Notes: a model not told the origin generated them from the sequence alone. A stretch of 53,640 nt of DNA from Ktedonobacterales bacterium (GCA_036557285.1 DATBHW010000014.1:1-53640), one strand, 5' to 3'. Positions 1 through 7,891 are shown, counted from the first letter of the stretch. Numbers and translations are program-made.

Positions 1-798
1 GAGACGGTGGTGATCGATGCCGCGCCAACCGGCGAGACGATGCGGCTCCTCAGTCTGCCGGAATCATTTCTCTGGTACGTGGGGCGCACCAGCGTCTTGC
101 AAAAGACGGCGGTAAACCTGGCGAGGCCGCTGCTGAAAGCGTTTGTACCCTCAACGGTCAATCTGGCGGAATCCTTCCAGCGGCTCAACGGGCGGGTGAA
201 GGCGCTGCGCGAGGTGCTGACGGACCCGGAAACCAGTTCCTACCGGCTGGTGGTCAATCCGGAGAAGATGGTGATTAAAGAAGCGCTGCGGGCAGAAACC
301 TATCTGGCGCTCTATAACTATCCCATCGATGGCGTTGTCTGCAACCGCGTTTTGCCGAAAGCGAACTATCACGACGTGTTTATGCAGCGCTTGTTTGAGT
401 CCCAGGAGCGCTATCGCCAGGAGATTTACAATACCTTCCAGCCGCTGCCCATCTGGGAAGGGCCGTATCTTTCTGAGGAGATTCTGGGCGTGGAGGCGCT
501 GGCAAAGCTGGCGCATACGATCTTTGGCGACGACGACCCGACGCAGGTCTTTTATCGCGGCGCGGTGCAGGAAGTCGTCAAAAACGGCCAGGGCTATATC
601 TTGCGTCTGCCGCTGCCCCATGTGGAACTGAATAAAGTCGTCCTGACGAAGAAAGGCGACGAGATGGTGGTGGAGGTCGGCAATTTCAAGCGCGAATTGA
701 CGCTGCCAGCCGTGCTGATCCCAATGGACGCCAAGGTGGCGCGCTTTGTCGAAAAGAACCTGGAGATTCATTTCGAACCGGCGGCAGTAGCATCTTAA
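1..798 (+). CDS. ArsA/GET3-like ATPase, C-terminal part (5' end outside window)
   Basis: The open frame runs in from the window edge, so the gene is 5'-truncated by the window and the Walker A loop is not visible. The visible part begins in the switch II segment VVIDAAPTGETMRLL, typical of ArsA/GET3 ATPases. It continues with VVNPEKMVIKEA and GVVCNRVLP, as in the second half of that fold. The last ~80 residues (LPLPHVELNKVVL, GNFKRELTLP) match the HSP20-like C-terminal domain found on many bacterial ArsA paralogues. Such proteins hydrolyse ATP in the cytosol; the cargo here is unknown and there is no ars gene nearby, so arsenite transport should not be assumed. It ends 68 bp before recG. Confidence 0.85.
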   Translation, partial: ETVVIDAAPTGETMRLLSLPESFLWYVGRTSVLQKTAVNLARPLLKAFVPSTVNLAESFQRLNGRVKALREVLTDPETSSYRLVVNPEKMVIKEALRAETYLALYNYPIDGVVCNRVLPKANYHDVFMQRLFESQERYRQEIYNTFQPLPIWEGPYLSEEILGVEALAKLAHTIFGDDDPTQVFYRGAVQEVVKNGQGYILRLPLPHVELNKVVLTKKGDEMVVEVGNFKRELTLPAVLIPMDAKVARFVEKNLEIHFEPAAVAS

Positions 799-866
799 GC
801 TGCCTGTACGTTTCCCATCCAATCCGCTGGCGACGCGGCTAGAAGTGCGAGAAAGGGGATGCGCGC

Positions 867-3680
867 GTGCTACCACCTGTCATTGAGAAGGCTCGGAAGA
901 TTCTCCTCCATGAGCAGCGGCTGGGGCATACCGATCAAACCGTCCGCCCTGGCGGCTTAGAAGCCTTTGTAGCACGTTGGATCGAGGAAGTGGAAAAACT
1001 GCGGCTGGCCGGTGAATTGAAAGAAACCACTGGCGCGCCGCCGGTTGAGCAGGCCATTCAGCACTTATTGCAAGATTATCGCGCGCTTGATCCCATGCAG
1101 CGCGCGGCGCGGGTGCGTGCCGCGCTCGCCAAACTCGGTGGGCAGACGGCTGAGGCGCCCAAAGCAGCGGCATCGGCTGCGCAGCCTGCGTCTCGCCCGG
1201 CGGCTGCGTCTTCAGGGCCGCGCACGCTGCCAGCGACGGATGCGAGCAGGCGCGCGCCGGAAGCCCGATCTACGCCCATCAGGAGCAGCCCTCCCCAGGA
1301 AGCCGCGCCCGCCTTTGTTCCATCTGATGTGGCGCAGGAAGCTGCGCCCTGGGATGTGCAGCCCGCGCGCGGGCCGGTGTCCTCGCCGGTGATTCGCAGC
1401 AGCCATCTGGTGGATTTATCGAATCAACTCGATGAAACGGCGTTCGCCGCGCCGTCAGCATCGGACGATGAGCAAGAAGCCTTGCACCCGGAGATCGAAG
1501 ACGGCCAGGCGGCAGTAGACGGCCATTTTCTGCTGGAGGCGCGGGTGACAGCCGTTCCTGGAGTTGGTCCATCGCAGGCGGCGAAGCTGCACCGCCTGGG
1601 CATCCAGACGGTGCAGGATTTGCTGACGTATTTCCCGCGCGAGCACCACGATTACAGCAAGCTCGAAAAGATTGCGACGATTCCGCTGGAGCAGGTGGTG
1701 ACGATCATGGGGATGATCTGGGAGGTGCAGAACGTGCGCAGCGCCAGCGGCAGGGTGCGCACCGTCGCCAGAGTCTCGGACGAGACGGGGCAGATTCGCG
1801 CCACCTGGTTTAACCAGCCCTATCTGCTCAAGCAGTTGACGCGCGGCAGCTATATCGTCCTGACCGGCGTGAAGCAGCGCTTTGGCAACAAAGTGGAATT
1901 CAATGTGCGCAGCCACGAGTTACCGGAGCAGGGCGATCTCGTGAATACCGGGCGGCTGGTCCCCATCTATACATTGACCGAAGGGCTAAACGCCAAGGCG
2001 CTGCGCCGCTACACCAAATGGGCGGTAGATCGCTGCGCCGAACTGCTGCCGGAGTTCCTGCCTGCGACGATTCGCGCGCGGGTCGGGCTACCTTCTTTGC
2101 CCCAGGCGGTGAGCCAGTACCACTACCCTGAGAATGAATCTCGATTAGTCAGCGCCAGACGCCGCCTGGCATTTGATGAACTCTTTCTGATTCAGCTAGG
2201 GATGCTGGCTCGTCGGGCAGAGTGGAGCAGTAAGGTTGAGGGGCTTGCGCTGAAGGTTGATCTGAAGCAGATTTTTGAGACGGTGGAAGCGAGCGAAGCA
2301 TCTCCAGAAAGTACGAGCCTTGCTTCTGTCGGGGAACGACCTCCAGGGCCGGGATTGTGGCCGGTTTCGATTGATACACCGCTTGAAACGACGCTGCCGT
2401 TCCGTTTCACAGGCGCGCAGCGGCGCGTGATCAGAGAGATTCTGGCGGACCTGAGCCGCGCGCAGCCGATGTGCCGCCTGTTGCAAGGCGATGTGGGATC
2501 GGGCAAGACAGTGGTGGCGGCGGCGGCGCTCTTGACGGCGGCAGCCAACGGCCTGCAAGGCGCGCTGTTGGCCCCCACCGAAATCCTGGCCGAGCAGCAC
2601 TATCGCACCGTTTCGCGCCTGCTGGAGCCGTTTGGCATCCGAGTCGCTCTGCTGATCGGGAGCCAGCGCCAGCGCGAACGCGCCGCTATGCTGGCTGCGG
2701 TTGAATCGGGCGAGGCAATGGTGGTGGTGGGTACGCACGCGCTGATACAGGAAGGGGTCACGTTTGCGCGGCTGGGGTTGGCAGTGGTGGACGAACAGCA
2801 TCGCTTTGGTGTCGAGCAGCGCGATGCCCTGCGCCAGAAGGGCTACAATCCGCATATGCTGGTGATGACAGCCACCCCTATTCCGCGCACGCTAGCCTTG
2901 ACACTCTATGGCGATCTGGATATTTCGACGCTGGATGAAATGCCGCTGGGCCGCCAGCAAATCATCACGCGCTGGCGTTCCGGCACGCGGCGTGCGGAAG
3001 CCTACCATGTGATTGCCGAACAGGTGGAGCAGGGACACCAGGCGTATGTCATCTGCCCGCTGATCGAGGAATCGGAAACGCTGGAGGATGTGAAAGCCGC
3101 CGTCGTTGAGTACGAGCGCCTGCGCAGCCAGGTTTTCCCGACGCTCCGGCTGGGGCTGGTGCATGGCGCTCTGAAGGGCAGCGAAAAGGAGCAGGTGATG
3201 CGGCGCTTCCGCGATGGCGAACTGGATGTGCTGGTCGCTACCGCAGTGGTCGAGGTCGGCGTTGATGTCCCCAACGCAACGGTGATGGCGATTGAGGATG
3301 CAGACCGCTTTGGTTTGTCGCAGCTCCACCAGTTTCGCGGGCGCGTCGGGCGCGGCGAATATCAATCCTTTTGCTATGTGCTGAGCGAGGGGTCCGGGCC
3401 GCAAGCCCAGGAGCGCCTGAGCGTGATTGAGCGCACCACCAACGGCTTTACGTTGGCCGAAGAAGACTTGAAGCTGCGCGGCCCTGGAGACTTTTTTGGT
3501 ACACGCCAGAGCGGGCTGCCGGAGCTTCGTGTTGCTAACCTGGCGGATACGCGGCTGCTGGAGGTGGCGCGGGCGCAGGCCGAATGGCTCTGGTCCAGCG
3601 ATGCATACCTGCAAAAAAACGAGCATCGGCGGCTGCGTGAGCGAGTAGCCACCTTCTGGAGCCGTTTTGTCGGCCATTGA
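867..3680 (+). CDS. recG: ATP-dependent DNA helicase RecG with long N-terminal extension
   Basis: RecG remodels stalled replication forks and branch-migrates Holliday junctions. GTG start with GAAAGGGGA just upstream. Residues 1-80 are a helical segment, about 90-210 are Ala/Pro-rich low complexity, and 224-255 carry a helix-hairpin-helix (VPGVGPSQAAKLHRLG). The OB-fold wedge follows. The helicase core has Walker A GDVGSGKT (~541-548), DEQH box (~642), the ATPIPRTLALTLYGD motif and motif VI RGRVGRGEY (~823). At 937 residues it is about 240 longer than E. coli-type RecG. The extension resembles the N-terminal helical region known from thermophile RecG, enlarged by disordered sequence. The helicase assignment is secure; the extension's function is unknown. 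Confidence 0.97.
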   Translation: MLPPVIEKARKILLHEQRLGHTDQTVRPGGLEAFVARWIEEVEKLRLAGELKETTGAPPVEQAIQHLLQDYRALDPMQRAARVRAALAKLGGQTAEAPKAAASAAQPASRPAAASSGPRTLPATDASRRAPEARSTPIRSSPPQEAAPAFVPSDVAQEAAPWDVQPARGPVSSPVIRSSHLVDLSNQLDETAFAAPSASDDEQEALHPEIEDGQAAVDGHFLLEARVTAVPGVGPSQAAKLHRLGIQTVQDLLTYFPREHHDYSKLEKIATIPLEQVVTIMGMIWEVQNVRSASGRVRTVARVSDETGQIRATWFNQPYLLKQLTRGSYIVLTGVKQRFGNKVEFNVRSHELPEQGDLVNTGRLVPIYTLTEGLNAKALRRYTKWAVDRCAELLPEFLPATIRARVGLPSLPQAVSQYHYPENESRLVSARRRLAFDELFLIQLGMLARRAEWSSKVEGLALKVDLKQIFETVEASEASPESTSLASVGERPPGPGLWPVSIDTPLETTLPFRFTGAQRRVIREILADLSRAQPMCRLLQGDVGSGKTVVAAAALLTAAANGLQGALLAPTEILAEQHYRTVSRLLEPFGIRVALLIGSQRQRERAAMLAAVESGEAMVVVGTHALIQEGVTFARLGLAVVDEQHRFGVEQRDALRQKGYNPHMLVMTATPIPRTLALTLYGDLDISTLDEMPLGRQQIITRWRSGTRRAEAYHVIAEQVEQGHQAYVICPLIEESETLEDVKAAVVEYERLRSQVFPTLRLGLVHGALKGSEKEQVMRRFRDGELDVLVATAVVEVGVDVPNATVMAIEDADRFGLSQLHQFRGRVGRGEYQSFCYVLSEGSGPQAQERLSVIERTTNGFTLAEEDLKLRGPGDFFGTRQSGLPELRVANLADTRLLEVARAQAEWLWSSDAYLQKNEHRRLRERVATFWSRFVGH

Positions 3681-3895
3681 GGCGCTTATTGCAGAGGGTA
3701 CCTACGCGCTGATCCTTGCGTTTGCAGGCGCTATCAGTCCCCTGGAAAGATGATAGACAGGCAGCAGACCATATGGTTTAATAGGGGCCAGAGCAAGATT
3801 CCCGGTGGACCTGGCCGGGCGCGTTGGGGAATCGCGTGTAGAAACCGTTCACAGGATTTCCTGGCTATTCTCGCGTATCCTTGACTATCCTGCGT

Positions 3896-3924
3896 TTGAC
3901 ATAGCATTATGCTAGCGGTATAAT
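3896..3924 (+). promoter_or_regulatory. Perfect sigma-70 promoter of the RHH-tnpB unit
   Basis: TTGACA (3896-3901), exactly 17 bp, then TATAAT (3919-3924). The expected transcription start lies about 7 bp after the -10 box, that is at or next to the ATG at 3931, so the messenger would be leaderless. No Shine-Dalgarno is present before that ATG. Confidence 0.85.
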
Positions 3925-3933
3925 AATGCTATG
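3900..3933. promoter_or_regulatory. 11-bp inverted repeat overlapping promoter and start codon (probable RHH operator)
   Basis: CATAGCATTAT (3900-3910) and ATAATGCTATG (3923-3933) are exact reverse complements separated by 12 bp. The left arm overlaps the -35 box. The right arm overlaps the -10 box and includes the ATG of the RHH gene. This layout suits repression by the ribbon-helix-helix protein encoded immediately downstream. The repeat is seen directly; the binding is inferred. Confidence 0.7.
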
Positions 3934-4113
3934 GAACACCAGAGCAAACCACAACGCATGTCGGTCTATTTCCCGCCCGACTTGTTGGAGCGGGTGCGCC
4001 AGCACGCGACCCAAGAGAGACGGTCCTTGAACAAGGATGTGCTCTGGCTCTTGGAGCGGGCCTTGGAGGCAGAGGATGCAGCTCGTCGAACAACACGTCA
4101 TCAAGCACAGTGA
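3931..4113 (+). CDS. Small ribbon-helix-helix DNA-binding protein
   Basis: 60 residues. The segment QRMSVYFPPDLLERVRQHATQERRSLNKDVLWLLERAL fits a ribbon-helix-helix (Arc/CopG) fold: a short beta strand (RMSVYFP), then two helices with SLNK between them. RHH dimers bind palindromic operators. A perfect 11-bp inverted repeat overlaps this gene's own promoter and start codon, so autorepression is the simplest reading. The stop lies 38 bp inside tnpB, which has its own ribosome site, so the two are co-transcribed and probably coupled. An antitoxin-like role is possible, but no toxin is present. Fold is likely; regulation of the neighbouring nuclease is inferred. Confidence 0.75.
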   Translation: MEHQSKPQRMSVYFPPDLLERVRQHATQERRSLNKDVLWLLERALEAEDAARRTTRHQAQ

Positions 4114-5350
4114 TAGCCGCTTTGCGCCCATTGACGCCGCTGCTTTCGCCGCCAAAAATCTGTATAATGCCGCGCTCTATGAGGTGCGGCAAACCTACAT
4201 CTTTGAACACCGCTACCTTGGAAACTCAGAAGTCTATCATCGGATGAAGCCCACGCCCGCTTATCGTGCCCTGCCGCGCAAAGTTGGAAACTCCATCCTG
4301 CGGCAGTTGGATACGAACTGGCGGGCCTTCTTCGCTGCGCTGGAAGCCTGGAAGGAAGCCCCCGGCAAGTTCCTGGGCCGCCCGAAGCTGCCCAAATACA
4401 AGCACAAAACCAGGGGCCGCTTCCTTTTGATCTATGACCTCCAGGCTCTTTCCCGTCGGGCGCTTGCTCGTGGGCGCCTCCGGCCTTCGGGTCTGGACAT
4501 TGAAGTGCAGACGGGCCACAAAACCGTCAAGCAGGCCCGCATTGTCCCGCGTGCGGGCTACTATGTCGTCGAAATCGTCTATGAACAGGCAGAAGCCGCC
4601 CCGTCCGGCAACCCAGCCCTGGTGGCCTCGGTAGACATTGGCGTGGACAATCTCGCGGCGCTAACCTCAAACAAGCCGGGCTTTGTCCCCCGACTCGTTA
4701 ACGGGCGTCCGATCAAATCCACTAACCACTACTACAATAAGCGGCGGGCGGCATTGCAGGAAGCCTTGAGCCATCTGGGGATAACGGCGCGGATGGCCCG
4801 TCTGACCACCAGGCGGACCCGACGCATCAATCACTACTTGCATACGGCGAGCAAAGCGATTATTGCCCTGCTGGCGCAAGAGGGGATAGGCACGCTCATT
4901 GTCGGCAAGAACGCTGGTTGGAAGCAAGAAGCCGAGCTAGGTCGGGTCAATAATCAGCACTTTGTCGGACTGCCGCATGCCCGCTTTATCCAGATGCTGG
5001 CATATAAAGCGAAGTTGGCAGGCATGCGGTTTGTGCTTCAGGAAGAGAGCTACACCAGCCGCGCCAGTGCGCTTGACAGCGATGCCATGCCCCTCTACGA
5101 TCCGAAGCGGGCAGGCAAGCCCGTCTTCAGCGGCAAGCGCATCAAGCGCGGCTTGTATCAGGCCAGGGACGGGCGCACCGTGAATGCGGACGTGAATGGG
5201 TCCGCCAACATTTTGCGGAAAGCACTCCCAAACGCCTTTGAGGCCGATGGGATAGAGGCCGTTGCAGTTCGGCCCGTCTGGTTAACGTTTGCCTGGTCAG
5301 TCCAGCCCAGGGCGCTGGCGGCAGCGCCAGCCATACCAACCAGTCAATAG
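4076..5350 (+). CDS. tnpB: TnpB-family RNA-guided nuclease (IS605/IS1341 family)
   Basis: 424 residues from the ATG at 4076, which has GGAGGCAGAGG upstream; the longer frame from 4037 has no better site. TnpB proteins are RuvC nucleases guided by an RNA made from the element's 3' end. RuvC motifs are intact: SVDIGVDNLAALT (Asp ~187), LQEESYTSRAS (Glu ~324) and NADVNGSANILRK (Asp ~372). The stretch between the second and third motifs, normally a four-cysteine zinc ribbon, contains no cysteine here; it reads LYDPKRAGKPVFSGKRIKRG. This corresponds to a known zinc-less TnpB branch rather than an obvious knock-out. The frame is uninterrupted, so it may be active. Confidence 0.93.
   Translation: MQLVEQHVIKHSDSRFAPIDAAAFAAKNLYNAALYEVRQTYIFEHRYLGNSEVYHRMKPTPAYRALPRKVGNSILRQLDTNWRAFFAALEAWKEAPGKFLGRPKLPKYKHKTRGRFLLIYDLQALSRRALARGRLRPSGLDIEVQTGHKTVKQARIVPRAGYYVVEIVYEQAEAAPSGNPALVASVDIGVDNLAALTSNKPGFVPRLVNGRPIKSTNHYYNKRRAALQEALSHLGITARMARLTTRRTRRINHYLHTASKAIIALLAQEGIGTLIVGKNAGWKQEAELGRVNNQHFVGLPHARFIQMLAYKAKLAGMRFVLQEESYTSRASALDSDAMPLYDPKRAGKPVFSGKRIKRGLYQARDGRTVNADVNGSANILRKALPNAFEADGIEAVAVRPVWLTFAWSVQPRALAAAPAIPTSQ
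5311..5328 (+). other. Hairpin at the 3' end of tnpB (candidate guide-RNA scaffold / right end)
   Basis: GGCGCTG (5311-5317) pairs with CAGCGCC (5322-5328) across a 4-nt loop, 20 bp before the tnpB stop. In this family the omega RNA is processed from the tnpB 3' end and right end, with the guide lying outside the element, here towards coaD. The assignment is positional only. Confidence 0.4.
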
Positions 5351-5407
5351 TTCACTAACGGCTGTGATACTGTATGCTCAATACGCTGTGAAAAAGAGAG
5401 GGCTTGT

Positions 5408-5917
5408 GTGAGCGCAGGCGCTTCCAGGCGGCCACTGATTGCCGTCTATCCTGGGTCGTTTGATCCGCTGACGAACGGGCATCTGGACATTGCTATCCGC
5501 GCGGCTCGGGTGGTAGATGAGTTGATTATTGGGGTGTTTACGACGCCCTCGAAGAATCTGCTCTTTACAACTGAGGAGCGCGTGCAGCTCTGGCAGGAGA
5601 CGATTGCCGAAAAAAAGCTTCACAATGTCCGGGTTGAATCGTTTGAGGGGCTGACAGTGGAATATGTGCGCCAGGTTGGCGCGCGCTTGATCGTGAAGGG
5701 GCTGCGTGCCGTTCAGGATTTTGAGGCCGAATTTCAGCAGGCGCTGATGAACCGCAATCTGGCGCCAGAGATCGAAGTGATGCTGATGGTGACGGAGCCA
5801 CGCTATCTCTTCCTGAGTTCCAGTCTGCTGAAAGAGGTAGCAAAATTAGGGGGCGACCCGAATGGTCTGGTGCCTGCGGGGGTGGCACAGGCATTGCAAC
5901 GGAAGTTTGCCCGATGA
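5408..5917 (+). CDS. coaD: Phosphopantetheine adenylyltransferase
   Basis: Transfers AMP from ATP to 4'-phosphopantetheine to give dephospho-CoA, the fourth step of CoA synthesis. 169 residues, normal length. The nucleotidyltransferase signature is AVYPGSFDPLTNGHLD with T22-x-G-H25. KGLRAVQDFEAEFQ and the FLSSSLLKEVAKLGG segment are family hallmarks. GTG start at 5408, preceded by a purine-rich AAAAAGAGAGGG. The insertion element ends only about 50 bp upstream, so it may have displaced the original promoter. The next genes (coiled-coil protein, DUF177, rpmF) follow as in many Firmicutes/Chloroflexota genomes. Confidence 0.96.
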   Translation: MSAGASRRPLIAVYPGSFDPLTNGHLDIAIRAARVVDELIIGVFTTPSKNLLFTTEERVQLWQETIAEKKLHNVRVESFEGLTVEYVRQVGARLIVKGLRAVQDFEAEFQQALMNRNLAPEIEVMLMVTEPRYLFLSSSLLKEVAKLGGDPNGLVPAGVAQALQRKFAR

Positions 5918-5997
5918 GTGCTTTTCCAGTTTTCTAGTATAGCGGGCAGTCAGCAGATGTATCCGCTGCTCCCCGGCAGGCGCCAAGGAGGGTCAGT

Positions 5998-6708
5998 ATG
6001 GATATTCTCTTTCTGGTGGATCGCCTTGAAAACCTTATCACCAGCAGCCAACGGATGCCAATGACCAATCGGGTGCTGGTGCGCGAGCAAGAGGTGCTTC
6101 AGATCATCGATCAGATGCGCGCGGCGGTACCCGAAGAAGTCAAGCAGGCCCGCCGACTGAACCAGGAACGCGAGCGGCTGCTGGCCCAGGCCCAGGCAGA
6201 AGGCAGCCGTATTATTGCTGCTGCCCGCGAGGAAGCTGATCGGCTCATCAATGATGAGAAGATGGTGCAACTGGCGAGCGAGCGTTCGGCTGAGATTCAG
6301 CGCGAAGCAGAGGAACGCGCCCGCCAGCTTCGCGATGGGGCCGACGCCTATGCTGCTGAAACGCTGCGTGGGTTGGAAGAACAACTCAGCGGCTTGCAGG
6401 TCCAGCTCGAACAGACAATGCTCAGTATTCATATGGGCCTGGAGACCCTGGCCGTCCGCGCTGAGGAAGGCGAAGAGGAGGAGCCAGAGGAGACGCTTGT
6501 TCAGCGCGAGGAGGAGACGACAGAAGCGGAGACCACATGGAAAGAAAAAGGTGTGGCGCGTATGGTTCACAGGCGGGCAATGCGCGAAGAGTTTCCGCCT
6601 CAGCCGCCTGCTTTCCCCCGACGCTCTTCAGCCCCGCTGGAGCCGCCTGCTCCTGAAGAACCGTCTCGTGTGAGCGAGTCTAGAACCTTCCCGCCGCGCA
6701 AACATTAA
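5998..6708 (+). CDS. Coiled-coil protein resembling ATP-synthase subunit b/H-type stalks
   Basis: 236 residues with AAGGAGGG before the ATG. The N-terminus (MDILFLVDRLENLITSSQRMP, then EVLQIIDQMRAAVPEEVKQAR) matches a conserved protein usually encoded right after coaD in Chloroflexota and relatives, often annotated as ATPase or DivIVA-like. About residues 50-150 are a charged, heptad-like helix (RERLLAQAQAEGSRIIAAAREEADRLI). The C-terminal third is acidic and then Pro/Arg-rich, probably disordered. There is no membrane segment, so it is not a true F0 subunit b. Its function is not established; the context hints at cell-envelope or division scaffolding. Confidence 0.7.
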   Translation: MDILFLVDRLENLITSSQRMPMTNRVLVREQEVLQIIDQMRAAVPEEVKQARRLNQERERLLAQAQAEGSRIIAAAREEADRLINDEKMVQLASERSAEIQREAEERARQLRDGADAYAAETLRGLEEQLSGLQVQLEQTMLSIHMGLETLAVRAEEGEEEEPEETLVQREEETTEAETTWKEKGVARMVHRRAMREEFPPQPPAFPRRSSAPLEPPAPEEPSRVSESRTFPPRKH

Positions 6709-6808
6709 CGAGATCGCTTGCTTCTCTGTATGATTCTGTTGCCCGGTTGCCTGCCCGTTGCTCGAAGCGCCAGACCTGTGCTGGAGCGCACTCTTAGCGC
6801 CCCGGCGC

Positions 6809-6838
6809 TTGACAGCGCCTGTTGAGAACGGGTATAAT
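6809..6838 (+). promoter_or_regulatory. Consensus promoter of the DUF177 gene
   Basis: TTGACA (6809-6814), 18 bp, TATAAT (6833-6838). A possible ATG at 6822 lies inside the spacer and so cannot be the translation start; this supports the ATG at 6894. Confidence 0.85.
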
Positions 6839-6893
6839 AAGCAGGCATTTGCTTGCTCCTGATGGCTCTCCTGTAGAGATGGGAGGGAAGAGG

Positions 6894-7445
6894 ATGATAT
6901 ATAACGTTGCGCAACTCTTAAAAGCCCAGGTGGGCGCTACCCAGGTTGTTGAACTTGATAATGCGGACACCTTGTATCTGGAGGATGAATCGGTCAGGCT
7001 GGCTGGCCCAATCAGCGGGCGCTTGCGCATGCGCCGCACGAATCAGGGCATTCTGGTTGATGGCCCAATTGAGGCGCAGGTTGAATTAAGCTGCGTGCGC
7101 TGCCTGGACCCTTTTACCCTGCCGGTATCCTTTGATCTGGAGGAACAGTTTTATCCTACTATTGATGTGATTACCGGCCTTTCGCTGCCGGAAAGTGATA
7201 ATGAGCTCATCTTCCCCATTGACCAGAACCATCAGCTTGATCTGCGCGAGGCGCTGCGCCAGAACCTGCTGCTGGCGCTGCCAATGCAGCCTATCTGCAA
7301 GGAGACCTGCGCAGGTCTGTGTCCGCAGTGTGGGAAAAATCTGAATGAGGGTCCGTGTGATTGCCAGCCCCCGATTGATGAGCGTTTAAGCGTGCTGGGC
7401 GATCTGCTCAAGGAGTCTTTACAGCCAGAGCAGCCGCAGCGATAG
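6894..7445 (+). CDS. yceD: DUF177/YceD family protein with C-terminal cysteine cluster
   Basis: 183 residues from the ATG at 6894 (GGGAGGGAAGAGG upstream); an in-frame ATG at 6822 falls between the promoter boxes. YceD proteins are linked to 23S rRNA and large-subunit maturation and are almost always encoded just before rpmF, as here. Seen: ELSCVRCLDPF (CxxC), then KETCAGLCPQCGKNLNEGPCDCQ near the C-terminus, the Cys-rich motif typical of this family. Gene order DUF177-rpmF-fab links ribosome assembly with fatty-acid synthesis. Confidence 0.9.
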   Translation: MIYNVAQLLKAQVGATQVVELDNADTLYLEDESVRLAGPISGRLRMRRTNQGILVDGPIEAQVELSCVRCLDPFTLPVSFDLEEQFYPTIDVITGLSLPESDNELIFPIDQNHQLDLREALRQNLLLALPMQPICKETCAGLCPQCGKNLNEGPCDCQPPIDERLSVLGDLLKESLQPEQPQR

Positions 7446-7477
7446 CGCGCGGCTTTTTTGGCGCGAGGCTCTCTTTG

Positions 7478-7486
7478 TGATACAAT
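7478..7486 (+). promoter_or_regulatory. Extended -10 promoter upstream of rpmF
   Basis: TGA-TACAAT (7478-7486) is an extended -10 element with no convincing -35. Transcription from here would give a ~200-nt leader that contains the 16-bp repeat array before rpmF. Confidence 0.6.
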
Positions 7487-7562
7487 GGGCGGGCGCTGCT
7501 GCCCAGGAGCAGCGCAGGGTCTACCTGTGCTGCGGTTCCAGCGGGCAATCGCTGCTATGCCT

Positions 7563-7674
7563 ATAATTCAAGCTAGCCATAGTTCAGGCTAGTCATAGTT
7601 CAAGCCAGATATAGTTCAAGCCAGTTCTAGTTCAAGCTAGCCATAGTTCAAGCTAGTCATAATCCAAGCCAGGT
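7563..7674 (+). repeat. Seven tandem 16-bp repeats in the rpmF leader
   Basis: Seven consecutive units of exactly 16 bp (starts 7563, 7579, 7595, 7611, 7627, 7643, 7659), consensus ATAGTTCAAGCYAGYC, with one to four differences per unit. The last unit runs directly into ATAGAGGAGAAAG, the rpmF ribosome-binding region. The array is non-coding and much more AT-rich than its surroundings. Confidence 0.95.
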
Positions 7675-7690
7675 ATAGAGGAGAAAGATC

Positions 7691-7891
7691 GTGGGCGCTC
7701 TACCGAAGCGAAAAGTGACCAAGGCCGCCAAGGCAAAGCGGCGTAGTCATCATCATCTCAAGCTTCCGCAGTTGATTAATTGTCCACAGTGCCACCAACC
7801 GCGTCTCTCGCATCATGTCTGCCCCAATTGTGGGACATATCGCGGGCGCCAGGTGCTGCCGATTAAAGAGAAACGCGCTGCCGGGCAATAA
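7691..7891 (+). CDS. rpmF: Ribosomal protein bL32
   Basis: 66 residues with GAGGAGAAAGATC before a GTG start. Basic N-terminus (GALPKRKVTKAAKAKRRSHH) and a CPQC...CPNC zinc ribbon (CxxC-x9-CxxC), typical of zinc-binding bL32. It is a 50S subunit protein near the peptide exit region. Placed between DUF177 and fabD, as in many bacteria. Its leader carries the 16-bp repeat array. Confidence 0.96.
   Translation: MGALPKRKVTKAAKAKRRSHHHLKLPQLINCPQCHQPRLSHHVCPNCGTYRGRQVLPIKEKRAAGQ

Larger units (their letters stand above)
3896..5355 (+). mobile_element. IS605/IS1341-type insertion element (RHH gene + tnpB, no tnpA)
   Basis: A TnpB-family gene and a small DNA-binding gene sit between recG and coaD, both housekeeping genes on the same strand. 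No tnpA (Y1 transposase) is present, so the element resembles IS1341-type units, which depend on a transposase in trans. Exact ends cannot be fixed: these elements lack terminal inverted repeats and target duplications. The 215 bp upstream (3681-3895) hold only weak fold-back sequences, for example GATTCCC at 3797-3803 with GGGAATC at 3827-3833, which could belong to the left end. The boundaries given are those of the coding unit and its promoter. Confidence 0.7.

Noticed and set aside
7563-7674. CRISPR array
   Set aside because: The 16-bp repeats are directly adjacent, without unique spacers, and no cas genes are near.
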